Shown in pieces: positions 8,509 to 17,668 of a DNA stretch of 36,791 nt. The stretch is from Bacteroidales bacterium. Lineage in GTDB: Bacteria > Bacteroidota > Bacteroidia > Bacteroidales > UBA932. Position 1 is the first letter of the stretch; each line of letters opens with the position of its first letter. The position numbers and the translations under genes are program-made. The notes below the pieces were generated by a model. That model was not told where the DNA came from. It worked only from the letters and a program-made list of their open reading frames with translations, and did no database searches. The stretch is taken from assembly GCA_021443565.1 (NCBI GenBank), contig JABUTS010000054.1, positions 1 to 36,791 on the forward strand. The letters are read 5' to 3'.

Positions 8509-9969
8509 TCAGTCTTCGTAGCCCTCTGTCTGAACGAGATTATGGTTGAGGGAAAGTTCGGCGAGAGGAATCGCGTAGTAAAGGGGAACGACTATGCCCG
8601 CCTCCTTCCTCGCCTTGAGGTTAGGAACGGTTTCATAGATGTCAATCACGCCCTCGTGGTGGAAGCGCACGAGATCCGGCCAGCGCCTGTTCTCGAGCCA
8701 GAACTCCCTGAATCTCTCGTCGAGAATCTCGAGTTCTACTGACTTCTTGTCCGTTGCTCCGTCATACTTACCCAGACCGGCTCTCGCCCTGATGATGTCA
8801 AGCTGCTCGACAGCCTTTGTGGTTTCTCCCATGGCTGCGTAAGCCTCAGCCTTGAAGAGTATCATCTCGGCATGGCGGTAGAGGATGATGTCGTCGTCAT
8901 AAATGACATTGGTCTCGGTCTTGGTTCCCACCATCTTGTTCTGGGAGGTGAAGCCGGTATATACGCCGTTGGCATCCACCGCATCAATGTAGGCGCAGGC
9001 CTTGCGGGCGTCACCCTTGTATGCGGAGAATTTCTCCCTTGCTATGTCAGAAGGATAGTAGCTGCTGCGGGATCCGCTCTTCGCGTAAGGAATCTGGTCC
9101 TTGTTGGCAGCCTTCTCCACAAACACGTCGCGGAGAGTCATGAACTTGCCGTAGTGGTCGGTAATCTCAGGGTAGCCGAAATGTATTGACCATATCACTT
9201 CCTTGCCGTTGCGGTTGCCCACATTGTAGATGTTCCTCACATCCTCCTCAAGGGAAGTTCCGGCCATAGCGAGGTCGGCATACTTTATACATTCCTTAAG
9301 GTCGGCATCCCCGCCTCCGAGCACCTTTGCTCTCCAGAGGTAGATGTCGGCGAGAAGGGCATAGGTGCCAAGTTTTGATGCCAGGCTCTTGTTTCCTATC
9401 CACTTGTCGTCCGAGAAGAAGAAAACTGCAAGTTCGGCATCGGCGATGGCCCTGTTAACCACCTCAAGCTTCGGTGACCTTGAAGGGAGAGGCTTGGCAG
9501 AGCCGACGGTAGGTTCGGTCTCGATGCAGGCGTCACCCCATGCCCTCGCGAGGAAGAAATAGGTGTAGGCGCGCATTGCATAAACCTGGGCAAGCACGTC
9601 GTCCTTATCCTCCAGCTTCGTGTAAGTGACCTTATCAATGTTGTAGATGATCATGTTGCAGTGCTGGATCACACTGTAATAGTCAGCCCATGAAAGGCCG
9701 TTGAGGGAGGTAAGGTTCTGGGCCCACTGGTTGGAGCCGCTTCCCTCGGCGCCGCCGATGAAGCCGTCGCCTCTTGCCTCGAAGTATTCAAGAGAGTTGA
9801 ATGCGCTCCTGAACAGAGTGTATGTGCCGGTAAGGTAGCTGCTCACCTCGCCGGTGGTGCTCCAGTAGCCGGAGCCGTAGATAGCCGAAGGATTCTCGAC
9901 ATTCAGCAGGTTGCAGGACGCAAGCAGGCAAGCTGCAGCGCAGCAAAGTATATTTCTTATCTTTTTCAT
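8509..9969 (-). CDS. SusD/RagB family nutrient-binding outer membrane lipoprotein
   Basis: SPII LLASCNLLNVENPS; AMRAYTYFFLARAWGDACIETEPT; C-terminal ELEILDERFREFWLENRRWPDLVRF. Confidence 0.92.
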   Translation of the reverse strand: MKKIRNILCCAAACLLASCNLLNVENPSAIYGSGYWSTTGEVSSYLTGTYTLFRSAFNSLEYFEARGDGFIGGAEGSGSNQWAQNLTSLNGLSWADYYSVIQHCNMIIYNIDKVTYTKLEDKDDVLAQVYAMRAYTYFFLARAWGDACIETEPTVGSAKPLPSRSPKLEVVNRAIADAELAVFFFSDDKWIGNKSLASKLGTYALLADIYLWRAKVLGGGDADLKECIKYADLAMAGTSLEEDVRNIYNVGNRNGKEVIWSIHFGYPEITDHYGKFMTLRDVFVEKAANKDQIPYAKSGSRSSYYPSDIAREKFSAYKGDARKACAYIDAVDANGVYTGFTSQNKMVGTKTETNVIYDDDIILYRHAEMILFKAEAYAAMGETTKAVEQLDIIRARAGLGKYDGATDKKSVELEILDERFREFWLENRRWPDLVRFHHEGVIDIYETVPNLKARKEAGIVVPLYYAIPLAELSLNHNLVQTEGYED

Positions 9970-9981
9970 ATTGCCTGTTCT

Positions 9982-12900
9982 TTAGAATGAAAGGTTAAGG
10001 CCGAAGCTGAACTCACGAGGTCTCGGGTAGAAGCCGTAGTCATAGCCGTTGTAGAGTTCAGGCACCATGCCGTCGTAAGCTGTGAGATAGCCGACGTTAT
10101 ATACGCCGCCGAATACCTGGAGGCCCTTGAGATGTATGGCCTTGACAGCCTTGTCCGGCAGATTGTATGAGAACGATATCTCTCGGAGGGCAAGGTAGTC
10201 GCCCTTGTGGTAGAACATCGAGGTGTTGGTCTGGCCGGACGTGCTTGCTCCGATGGATTCGCCCGAGCGGGTGAAGTTCCTCAAGCCGTAGTCGGAGTCC
10301 GACATAGGGGTGAAGCGAGGATACTTCGCATCAGGGTTTTCAGGAGTCCAGCAGTCGGTAAGGGCTGCACCGAAGGTATTGAAGTTGTTACGTATGCTGG
10401 CGAGGCCGTAGCCGAGATTGCCGTTGTTGATGACATGGCCCATTGCAAAGTCAGCTATCACCCTGACGGTAAGTCCCTTGTAACGGAACTCATTGGTAAT
10501 GCCGCCGAGCTTGTCAGGACGGATCCAGCCCATGAACACCATATCCTTGGCATTGATGTAGCCATCGTTGTTGCGGTCTTCCCAGATGGTGTCGCCCGCA
10601 TATTTCTTGCGGCCCTTTGCCTGCTCGTCGTAAGGGGCAAGGGCAGCCTCCTCGTCAGTCTGGTATACGCCTATGGCGTTGAAAGCCCAGCGTCCGCCGA
10701 ACCTTTCGCCCTCTGCGAAACCGCCGACCTTCACGTCCTCACCGGTGACAGGGTCGTAAACGTAGTTTCCGCCCGTACGGTTGAGAAGCTCGCCGTTTTC
10801 AGGCTGGGAGAGTATTATGGTGCGGTACCAGGTGAAGTTGAAGCCGAGATTCCACGAGAAGTTCCTTGTGCTGACAGGCACGGCATTCACCTCTACTTCT
10901 ATACCCTTCGTGCCCATTGAGCCGTAGTTGCACTTTATCGAAGAGTAACCGGTGGTCGAAGGCAGCTTGTTGTCGTAAAGTCTGTCGTATGTGATTTTGT
11001 TGTAACCATCAATAGCGAACTCAAGACGGCCGTTGAAGAAGCCGAGGTCGAGGCCGAGGTCATAGGACTCCGTGGTCTCCCAGAGCAGGTCGGCATTGCC
11101 GAGTGTGCTGTTGATGATGCCGACCTCACCGAGGTAGGTAGTGCCGGTGATGCCGTACTGGCCGTAGGTATTGGCGAGGGTGAGGCTGTTGTTGCCTGCC
11201 TGACCGTAGCTTGCGCGGAGCTTGAGTTTACTCATCGCCTTGCGGGCATTCTTGAAGAAGCCTTCCTTGTGGATGTTCCAGCCGGCGGATGCGCCTGGGA
11301 AGTAGCCCCACTTGTGGCCCTCGGAGAATCTTGACGAACCGTCGGCGCGGAGGCTTACGGAAGCCATGTACTTGCCGTCATAGTCATAGTTGACACGGCC
11401 GAAGTAGCTGAGCATGGCCTCGTTGGTTCTGGTTGAACTTGTCCTCTGGGTAGAGTCAGCCGTTGCGTTCAGGGTCGGAATGAGGTCAGTGGAAGCGCCG
11501 CTGCCGCTGCCTGAAAGCGCGAACTGATTGTCTGTGGTGTAGGTTGCGCCCGCAACCGCGCTGACATGGTTCTTCTTTATCTTCTTGTCGTATGAGAGAA
11601 TGGCGTCAGCCTGGATATGGCCGTTGTACTGGTGGGCCGCAGAAGCAGGACGGATTTCAGTACCCGTCGTTGCGTTAAGCGCCTCGAACGAACTGGTCAC
11701 ACCCTCTGAAGATGTATAGTAGATGGTAGGGGCAAACTTGAGACCGTCGATGATCTGCCACTCCGCACCCATCTGGAAACCAACCCTATACTGGGTGTTC
11801 ACGGTGTACTTGGTCTTGTAGTAGTTCTCGTACTCGCGAGGACGGAAAGAGCTCATTCCTTCACCCTCTGCCGGCATGCCGTTCTCGTAGTAGAGGCGGT
11901 AGGTAGGCGGCATGAGAATCGCTCTCTGGAGAGAATTCACGGCGTTCGACATCGTGTTGCGGTCGCCTATGTTGAGGTTGGCCTTCGAGAAGAACTTGAG
12001 GTTCCTGTTGACCTTGTACGAGCCGTTGAAGGTAGCCGAATAGTTCTTGTACCATGTTCCCCTGACTATACCGTCCTGGTTGAGGTGGTGGAGGCTGGCG
12101 TAATACGTAGCCTTGTCGTTGCCGCCGGACACGTCGAAGTTGTATTCGTGCTTGAGGGCGGTTTTATAGGTTGCATCCTGGAAGTCTGTGTCCATGAATA
12201 TGAGAGAGCGTCCTGTGACGGGGTCGATCATGGTCTCCCAGCCCTTGTTCTCGAGTAGGTCAGCCACGAACTCCTGGCCATACTTGGCAAGGAACACGTC
12301 AGTGAACTCGAGGGTGTTGGGAGAATCGAAGTCATTGCCCGTAGACATGCCGAAAGAGCCCTTGAGGAACTTGTCCTTGTCTGCCTGAGAGGCGCGAGGG
12401 TCTTCGTTGATGGCCTTGCGGGTGAGGTACACATACTCCCTCGCATTTAGAAGGTCGAGACGCTTGGGCTGCTGGTCAACGCCCAAGGTATAGCGGAAAT
12501 TGACCTTGACCTTGCCGGTCTGCCCCTGCTTTGTGGTCACGAGTATGATACCGTTGGCTGCGCGGGCACCGTAGATTGCGGTCGAAGCGGCATCCTTGAG
12601 CACTTCCATCGACTCGATGTCGGCAGGGTTGATGTCGGCAATGGACCGGGTTCCCTGTGAAACCACTCCGTCCACGATGATGAGAGGGGTGTCGGACGAC
12701 ACGCCGGTGGTCGTACCGCCACGGATGAACATTGCAGAAATCTCGCCCGGCTGGCCGGAAGTCGCCTGAACGGAAAGTCCCGGAACCTTGCCCTGAAGCT
12801 GTGCGAGCACGTCCTGCTGAGGAGAGTGGTCGAATTCGCTTGCGGAAACCTTGGTGATGGAGTTGGTGAGGAGAGCCCTCGACTGCGAGCCGTAACCGAT

Positions 12901-13254
12901 TGAAACGGCCTCTTCAAGAAGTTCAGCGTCATCCTTCAGAGTCACGTTGACGATTGCCGCATCACCCACCGTCACTTCCTCAGGAAGCATTCCCATGAAA
13001 GAGTAGAGGAGAACGTCTCCCTTCTTCGCATTGAGAGAGTACTTTCCGCCGGTATCTGACATGACACCCTTCGAAGTACCCTTGATCTGCACTGTTGCGC
13101 CAGGCAACGGAGCGCCTGTCTGGTCGAATACCGTACCGGAAACAGTATTTCCGCCAGTGTTCTGGGCAGAGGCGGAGTATACGTTCAGCAAGGTCAGACC
13201 CATGACAACCAGCACTGCGGACAGCATTGTCCCCAATTTAAAGTTGCATTTCAT
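9982..13254 (-). CDS. SusC/RagA family TonB-linked outer membrane protein
   Basis: 1090 aa; carboxypeptidase-like domain GTVFDQTGAPLPGATVQIKGTSKGVMSDTGGKYSL; plug MEVLKDAASTAIYGARAANGIILVTTKQG. Confidence 0.95.
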   Translation of the reverse strand: MKCNFKLGTMLSAVLVVMGLTLLNVYSASAQNTGGNTVSGTVFDQTGAPLPGATVQIKGTSKGVMSDTGGKYSLNAKKGDVLLYSFMGMLPEEVTVGDAAIVNVTLKDDAELLEEAVSIGYGSQSRALLTNSITKVSASEFDHSPQQDVLAQLQGKVPGLSVQATSGQPGEISAMFIRGGTTTGVSSDTPLIIVDGVVSQGTRSIADINPADIESMEVLKDAASTAIYGARAANGIILVTTKQGQTGKVKVNFRYTLGVDQQPKRLDLLNAREYVYLTRKAINEDPRASQADKDKFLKGSFGMSTGNDFDSPNTLEFTDVFLAKYGQEFVADLLENKGWETMIDPVTGRSLIFMDTDFQDATYKTALKHEYNFDVSGGNDKATYYASLHHLNQDGIVRGTWYKNYSATFNGSYKVNRNLKFFSKANLNIGDRNTMSNAVNSLQRAILMPPTYRLYYENGMPAEGEGMSSFRPREYENYYKTKYTVNTQYRVGFQMGAEWQIIDGLKFAPTIYYTSSEGVTSSFEALNATTGTEIRPASAAHQYNGHIQADAILSYDKKIKKNHVSAVAGATYTTDNQFALSGSGSGASTDLIPTLNATADSTQRTSSTRTNEAMLSYFGRVNYDYDGKYMASVSLRADGSSRFSEGHKWGYFPGASAGWNIHKEGFFKNARKAMSKLKLRASYGQAGNNSLTLANTYGQYGITGTTYLGEVGIINSTLGNADLLWETTESYDLGLDLGFFNGRLEFAIDGYNKITYDRLYDNKLPSTTGYSSIKCNYGSMGTKGIEVEVNAVPVSTRNFSWNLGFNFTWYRTIILSQPENGELLNRTGGNYVYDPVTGEDVKVGGFAEGERFGGRWAFNAIGVYQTDEEAALAPYDEQAKGRKKYAGDTIWEDRNNDGYINAKDMVFMGWIRPDKLGGITNEFRYKGLTVRVIADFAMGHVINNGNLGYGLASIRNNFNTFGAALTDCWTPENPDAKYPRFTPMSDSDYGLRNFTRSGESIGASTSGQTNTSMFYHKGDYLALREISFSYNLPDKAVKAIHLKGLQVFGGVYNVGYLTAYDGMVPELYNGYDYGFYPRPREFSFGLNLSF

Positions 13255-13293
13255 AAAAGGTCAAAATTTGATATTGATGTATATTATGGTTCT

Positions 13294-14460
13294 CTAATAG
13301 GTATAGTCAGCCTTGATGTCGGTGAAGTGGATGGACGAGAAGACTATGCCTCCCGTATAGTTCTGGCCGGCCTCGAAGATTATTCCTATCGACTTGCCTT
13401 CGTTGAGCAGCACGAGGTCGGAATATGCCGAGTACATGCCGTCACCGGAATCAGCCGTATACCTGTATTGCTTCTTCCAGGTGAGACCACCGTCATAGCT
13501 TACCTTCACCGAGCCGAAGCGGCGGGAGGTTGCGTGGGTAGGGTTGGAGAAGAGGAGCACTGACTTGCCGTTGGACTCGTCCCTGAAGGTCAGCACAGCC
13601 CCTTGACAGCCCTTTGTAGGTTCAAGCAGGAGGCTGCTCTGGTCTACCGCAAAGGTCTTGCCTCCGTCCCTGCTGATGGCATCGTAACGGAAATAGTTCG
13701 TTCCGTCCTGCGGGCTCGAGTAGTTGCGGGCGTTGTAATAGATGTCACCATTGGCAAGTTCCGCCACGGTACCTTCGTTGCCCACCTTCATTGACGCTCC
13801 GTAACTCCAGTTGAAGCCTCCGTCGTCGGAATAGAGGCAATGGGCCGGACGTCCCGAGCACCTTGCCGGCACTATGAGCCTGCCCTTGTTGGGCTCGTGC
13901 TGCTTCTGGATGCCGTGCACAGGGCCGCAGAGCATGCTTTTAGCCTTAACCTGGGTTGTGATGTCGGTGTCTTTGGTCCAGGTCTGACCGTTGTCGTCGG
14001 AGAAGCACACGAGTATTTTCTCGGCCGAGGTGGCGTCCTTGCTGTTCCAGCACCACATGAGCATGATGCGTCCCGTATCCATGGTTATGGCTACAGGGTT
14101 GCAGCAGCGGCATTCTCCGTCGTCCCTCACAGCGACAAGCTTGGACCAGGTCTTTCCGTTGTCGGATGAGCGCTTCATCACTATGTCTATATTACCGAAA
14201 TCGGAAGAACCATTCACTCGTCCTTCGGCGAAACACAGTATGTCACCGTTCTTCGCCACTATGGCGACCGGTATGCGGAAGAACTCGTAGCCATCCTCCT
14301 TGCATGAGAAAATCCTTATCCTTTTATATAGAGGGAAATCATCCTCAACCTTCGGATCGTCGTCGGTTTTCCCTCCGCCTCCCGGATTATCCTCTTCGCA
14401 GGCGCTGCACAAAGCTATGGAAAGAAGCGACGCTGCAAGTGCTATGAAAATTCTCTTCAT
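13294..14460 (-). CDS. Sialidase (BNR/Asp-box), surface-type lipoprotein
   Basis: Start reassigned to MKRIFIALAASLLSIALCSACEEDNPGGG; FRIPVAI motif; Asp boxes SSDNGKTW, SDDNGQTW, SDDGGFNW, SYDGGLTW. Confidence 0.87.
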   Translation of the reverse strand: MKRIFIALAASLLSIALCSACEEDNPGGGGKTDDDPKVEDDFPLYKRIRIFSCKEDGYEFFRIPVAIVAKNGDILCFAEGRVNGSSDFGNIDIVMKRSSDNGKTWSKLVAVRDDGECRCCNPVAITMDTGRIMLMWCWNSKDATSAEKILVCFSDDNGQTWTKDTDITTQVKAKSMLCGPVHGIQKQHEPNKGRLIVPARCSGRPAHCLYSDDGGFNWSYGASMKVGNEGTVAELANGDIYYNARNYSSPQDGTNYFRYDAISRDGGKTFAVDQSSLLLEPTKGCQGAVLTFRDESNGKSVLLFSNPTHATSRRFGSVKVSYDGGLTWKKQYRYTADSGDGMYSAYSDLVLLNEGKSIGIIFEAGQNYTGGIVFSSIHFTDIKADYTY

Positions 14461-14464
14461 ATCC

Positions 14465-15373
14465 TTAATGTGTCTGGAAACCGATTTCGTCAAGCTCTGA
14501 CCTGAGGGTGTCGAGTTCATCCTTGCTGTATGGAGTGACAGGAACACGGCAGTTGCCGCAGTCTATGCCTATGAGTTTCATGATGGCCTTTCCGCCGCGG
14601 ATTCCGCCTCCGTGCCTGATTATGACGTTCACTATGTCTATGGATTTCTGCTGCCATACCCGTGCGCCCTCAATGTCGCCGGCAAGGAAGCAGTCCATAA
14701 TGCCAGTGTAGTATTCAAGGCAGTAGTTGTATGTACTGCCCACTCCGCCCTTTGCGCCTACTGCCATGCCGCAGAGCAGCATCTCGTCGAAGCCGTTGAG
14801 GATGTCGAACCTGCCGCCTTCACAGTTTATGCATTCCATCATCTCCATGAAGTTGTTGGAAGTGAACTTGATGCCGTTGAAGTTAGGAATCTCCTTGCCG
14901 GCAGCCTTCAGGAAAGGCACCTGCGGAAGGTTGATGCCCGACATGGAAGGAATGTGGTAGGCGTAGAGAGGAATAGGGGCTATGGCCTCGCCTATAGGCT
15001 TGTAGAAGTTGATGAGATCACCGGTGCATGAAGGCTTCGCATAATACGGGGCGATTGCACCTACCGCGTCAACTTTCAGGCTTGCCGCATGCTTCGCCAG
15101 TTCCACGCAGTCCGCGAGGCAGGTTCCGCCCACATGGGCGATGATCCTGCAGCGGCCGTCCACAGCCTTTACCCAGGTCTCAAGTATAGCCTTGCGCTCC
15201 TCCACTGTCATGGAAGCCGACTCACCCGTCGAACCGCACACGAATACGCCGAAGGCGCCCGCCTTTACGAGATGCTCGGCGTATGGATAAATCATATCGA
15301 AATTTACGCTTCCGTCCTCCTTGAAAGGAGTGAACACTGCGGGTACCAGACCCTCAATCTTGAATTTTTCCAT
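14465..15373 (-). CDS. nanA: N-acetylneuraminate lyase (DHDPS/NAL family)
   Basis: 302 aa; GSTGES, YAYHIPS, GIKFTSNNF (Schiff-base Lys context); within a sialidase locus. Confidence 0.85.
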   Translation of the reverse strand: MEKFKIEGLVPAVFTPFKEDGSVNFDMIYPYAEHLVKAGAFGVFVCGSTGESASMTVEERKAILETWVKAVDGRCRIIAHVGGTCLADCVELAKHAASLKVDAVGAIAPYYAKPSCTGDLINFYKPIGEAIAPIPLYAYHIPSMSGINLPQVPFLKAAGKEIPNFNGIKFTSNNFMEMMECINCEGGRFDILNGFDEMLLCGMAVGAKGGVGSTYNYCLEYYTGIMDCFLAGDIEGARVWQQKSIDIVNVIIRHGGGIRGGKAIMKLIGIDCGNCRVPVTPYSKDELDTLRSELDEIGFQTH

Positions 15374-15397
15374 ATAACTGACTGATATTTGATAATT

Positions 15398-16441
15398 TTA
15401 TTTCTTCACATTCTCAAGAAAGCATGAAAGGCACTCCATGAACAGAGGCCTGTAGTCAGGCCCTATGGCGTCCTTGCGCCCTCCCTTCTCCTCCTGCAGG
15501 AAGCCGTAGCCGTGGCCTCCCGTCGGGAAAATGTACATCTCCGGACATACGCCAGCCGCCTTCAGGGCATCAAAATAGTCCAGGCTGCTGCGTATCGCCA
15601 CCACCTTGTCGTTCTGGCTGAGAGCCATGAAAGTACGCGGGGTACGGGCGCTGACGCGGTGCTGCATCGAGTATTCCTCCCTCCTGGCAGCGTCTTCTCC
15701 GACAAGGCTGAGGCAGGTGCCTTCATGGTCACGAAGGTCTATGACCGGATATATGAGGACGGAGAAATCCGGCCTTGTGATTTCATCCACAAAAAGGTTG
15801 GAAGCCATTGCCGCAAGGTGGCCGCCGGCTGAAAAGCCCATGACTCCTATCTGGCTCACGCCCCAATCCTGCGCGTGTGCGCGACAATAACGGAAAGCGT
15901 TCTGGACGTCGGTCAGGGGAGCCTGCGTGCGGCCGTTCGGAAGCCTGTAGACCACCACGCACACGCTTATGCCCTTGCGGGTCATCCATTTTGCCACGTC
16001 ATAGCCCTCCTTTGTGGCACAGACCGTGGAATATCCGCCTCCGGGGCAGACAACCACCATCTGTCCGTTCGGATGCTCCGGGAAGAAAAGCTGGATTCTC
16101 GCCCTGTCCCCGACATGGCTCACGTTCCCCCACTCGTTGACCTCCTCGGGTTGGGTGAAGCCGTTCGAGCAACCCGGTCCCAAAGTCACGGCAGTGCCGT
16201 TCTCGACTATGCCCATGTCGACATCCTGCCCCTGCGGATAGAGCAGGATCTCACTGACTCCGGCAAAACTCTCGTTTCCCAGAGCGCAGGCGGGCACAAA
16301 GGTTCCGAGAGTGTCGGTCATGGGAACCGTATCCGTTGAATATGAATGGATTCCTGCTGTGAGAGACGCAGCGCTGCCCAGAAACGGCAGCACTGCAAAA
16401 GCAGCAGTCGCAAGTAATCTGGCAGGGTAGTTCAGTGTCAT
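15398..16441 (-). CDS. Secreted alpha/beta-hydrolase esterase (candidate sugar/sialate O-acetylesterase)
   Basis: 347 aa; signal peptide; oxyanion-region CPGGGYSTV; nucleophile elbow GFSAGGHLAAM; C-terminal GGHGYGF histidine. Confidence 0.75.
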   Translation of the reverse strand: MTLNYPARLLATAAFAVLPFLGSAASLTAGIHSYSTDTVPMTDTLGTFVPACALGNESFAGVSEILLYPQGQDVDMGIVENGTAVTLGPGCSNGFTQPEEVNEWGNVSHVGDRARIQLFFPEHPNGQMVVVCPGGGYSTVCATKEGYDVAKWMTRKGISVCVVVYRLPNGRTQAPLTDVQNAFRYCRAHAQDWGVSQIGVMGFSAGGHLAAMASNLFVDEITRPDFSVLIYPVIDLRDHEGTCLSLVGEDAARREEYSMQHRVSARTPRTFMALSQNDKVVAIRSSLDYFDALKAAGVCPEMYIFPTGGHGYGFLQEEKGGRKDAIGPDYRPLFMECLSCFLENVKK

Positions 16442-16459
16442 GTCGGTGTAATTTGTCTT

Positions 16460-16474
16460 ATTTGTCGGACAAAT
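16460..16474. promoter_or_regulatory. Perfect palindrome ATTTGTC-G-GACAAAT, candidate GntR/FadR-type operator
   Basis: 7-1-7 perfect inverted repeat in the divergent intergenic region; extra half-site ATTTGTC at 16451-16457. Confidence 0.6.
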
Positions 16475-16477
16475 ATA
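16470..16477 (-). promoter_or_regulatory. Putative -7 element TATATTTG for the esterase-to-symporter operon
   Basis: Matches TAnnTTTG on the minus strand; overlaps the palindrome. Confidence 0.5.
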
Positions 16478-16499
16478 AAAAATATATCGGAAAAAATTC

Positions 16500-16507
16500 T
16501 ATTTTTG
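16500..16507 (+). promoter_or_regulatory. Putative -7 element TATTTTTG for the sialidase-regulator operon
   Basis: Matches TAnnTTTG, 33 bp upstream of ATG 16540. Confidence 0.45.
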
Positions 16508-16539
16508 CAATTAATCGTCAACCCAATGAATTTTGTATC

Positions 16540-17658
16540 ATGAAAATATCCTCACTTGCCCCGCGTGCCCTTGCCGCAGCAGTTCTCATACTTGCTTCCC
16601 TCTCCGTGTCACGCGCTCAGGACGTCACAGTCTTCGAATGTGGAGAGAACGGCTTTGACACCTACCGCATACCGGCCATAGTCAAGGCTGCTGACGGCTC
16701 TTATCTGGCTTTTGCCGAGGCCAGAAAATTTTCCAGAAGCGACACCGGAGACATTGACCTGGTGCTCAAAAGGTCCTTCGACGGAGGAAAGACCTGGAGT
16801 GCTATCACCACAATCTGGGACGACGGCGAGAACGTATGCGGAAATCCATGTCCGGTGGTGCTTCCGGACGGGGAAATCATTCTCCTGAGCACATGGAACC
16901 GGGGCGACGACCATGAGAAGGACATCCAGGACTATAAAAGTAGGGACACCCGCAGGGTATTCATGCTCCGCTCACGGGACAACGGAGCGACATGGAGCAC
17001 TCCCGTGGAGATAACATCCATGGTAAAGAAGCCAGACTGGGGCTGGTACGCAACCGGGCCCTGCCATGCCGCAGTGATAAGTTCTGGACACCACAAGGGG
17101 CGCATAGTAGTGCCTTCGAACCACAGCGAACACGACAGCGAAGGCAAAGTAGTGGCACGCTCTCAGATAGTATGGTCCGACGACAGGGGCGAGAGCTGGC
17201 ACATAGGGGCCATTTCCGCCCGTGGAGGCAACGAAAGCACGGTCTGCGAGACCAAGGGCGGCGGCCTCATGCTCAACATGCGCAACTTCTATAAGCCCGA
17301 CACCCTCCGCATGGCGGGATTCAGCGCCGACGGAGGCGAGAGCTGGGAGCTCGAGACCATAGCCGGCGACCTCGTCGAACCACGCTGCCAGGGCACCATG
17401 ATAAATCTCTCTACGGGCAAGGCTGGCAAAAAACTCGCTTTCTGCAACCCACGCCACAATGTGAAAAGACGCAATCTCACCTTGAGCATATCGAAGGATA
17501 ACGGCAGGACGTGGCCGGAGCACATCTGTGTATTCGAAGGTCCCGCAGCCTATTCGGACATAGTCCTGACCGGACGCGGCAAGGTCGGAGTCCTGTATGA
17601 GAACGGTACCGACGAAAAACTTTATTCAAGAATTTCATTCAAGATATTGAAACTGTAG
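16540..17658 (+). CDS. Sialidase (BNR/Asp-box), secreted/periplasmic
   Basis: Start reassigned to MKISSLAPRALAAAVLILASLSVSRAQ; YRIPAI; Asp boxes SFDGGKTW, SRDNGATW, SDDRGESW, SADGGESW, SKDNGRTW. Confidence 0.92.
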   Translation: MKISSLAPRALAAAVLILASLSVSRAQDVTVFECGENGFDTYRIPAIVKAADGSYLAFAEARKFSRSDTGDIDLVLKRSFDGGKTWSAITTIWDDGENVCGNPCPVVLPDGEIILLSTWNRGDDHEKDIQDYKSRDTRRVFMLRSRDNGATWSTPVEITSMVKKPDWGWYATGPCHAAVISSGHHKGRIVVPSNHSEHDSEGKVVARSQIVWSDDRGESWHIGAISARGGNESTVCETKGGGLMLNMRNFYKPDTLRMAGFSADGGESWELETIAGDLVEPRCQGTMINLSTGKAGKKLAFCNPRHNVKRRNLTLSISKDNGRTWPEHICVFEGPAAYSDIVLTGRGKVGVLYENGTDEKLYSRISFKILKL

Positions 17659-17668
17659 ATTACCGCCC

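Noticed and set aside
7658-8521. 287-aa plus-strand ORF
   Set aside because: Antisense to the sialidase; composition consistent with a shadow frame.
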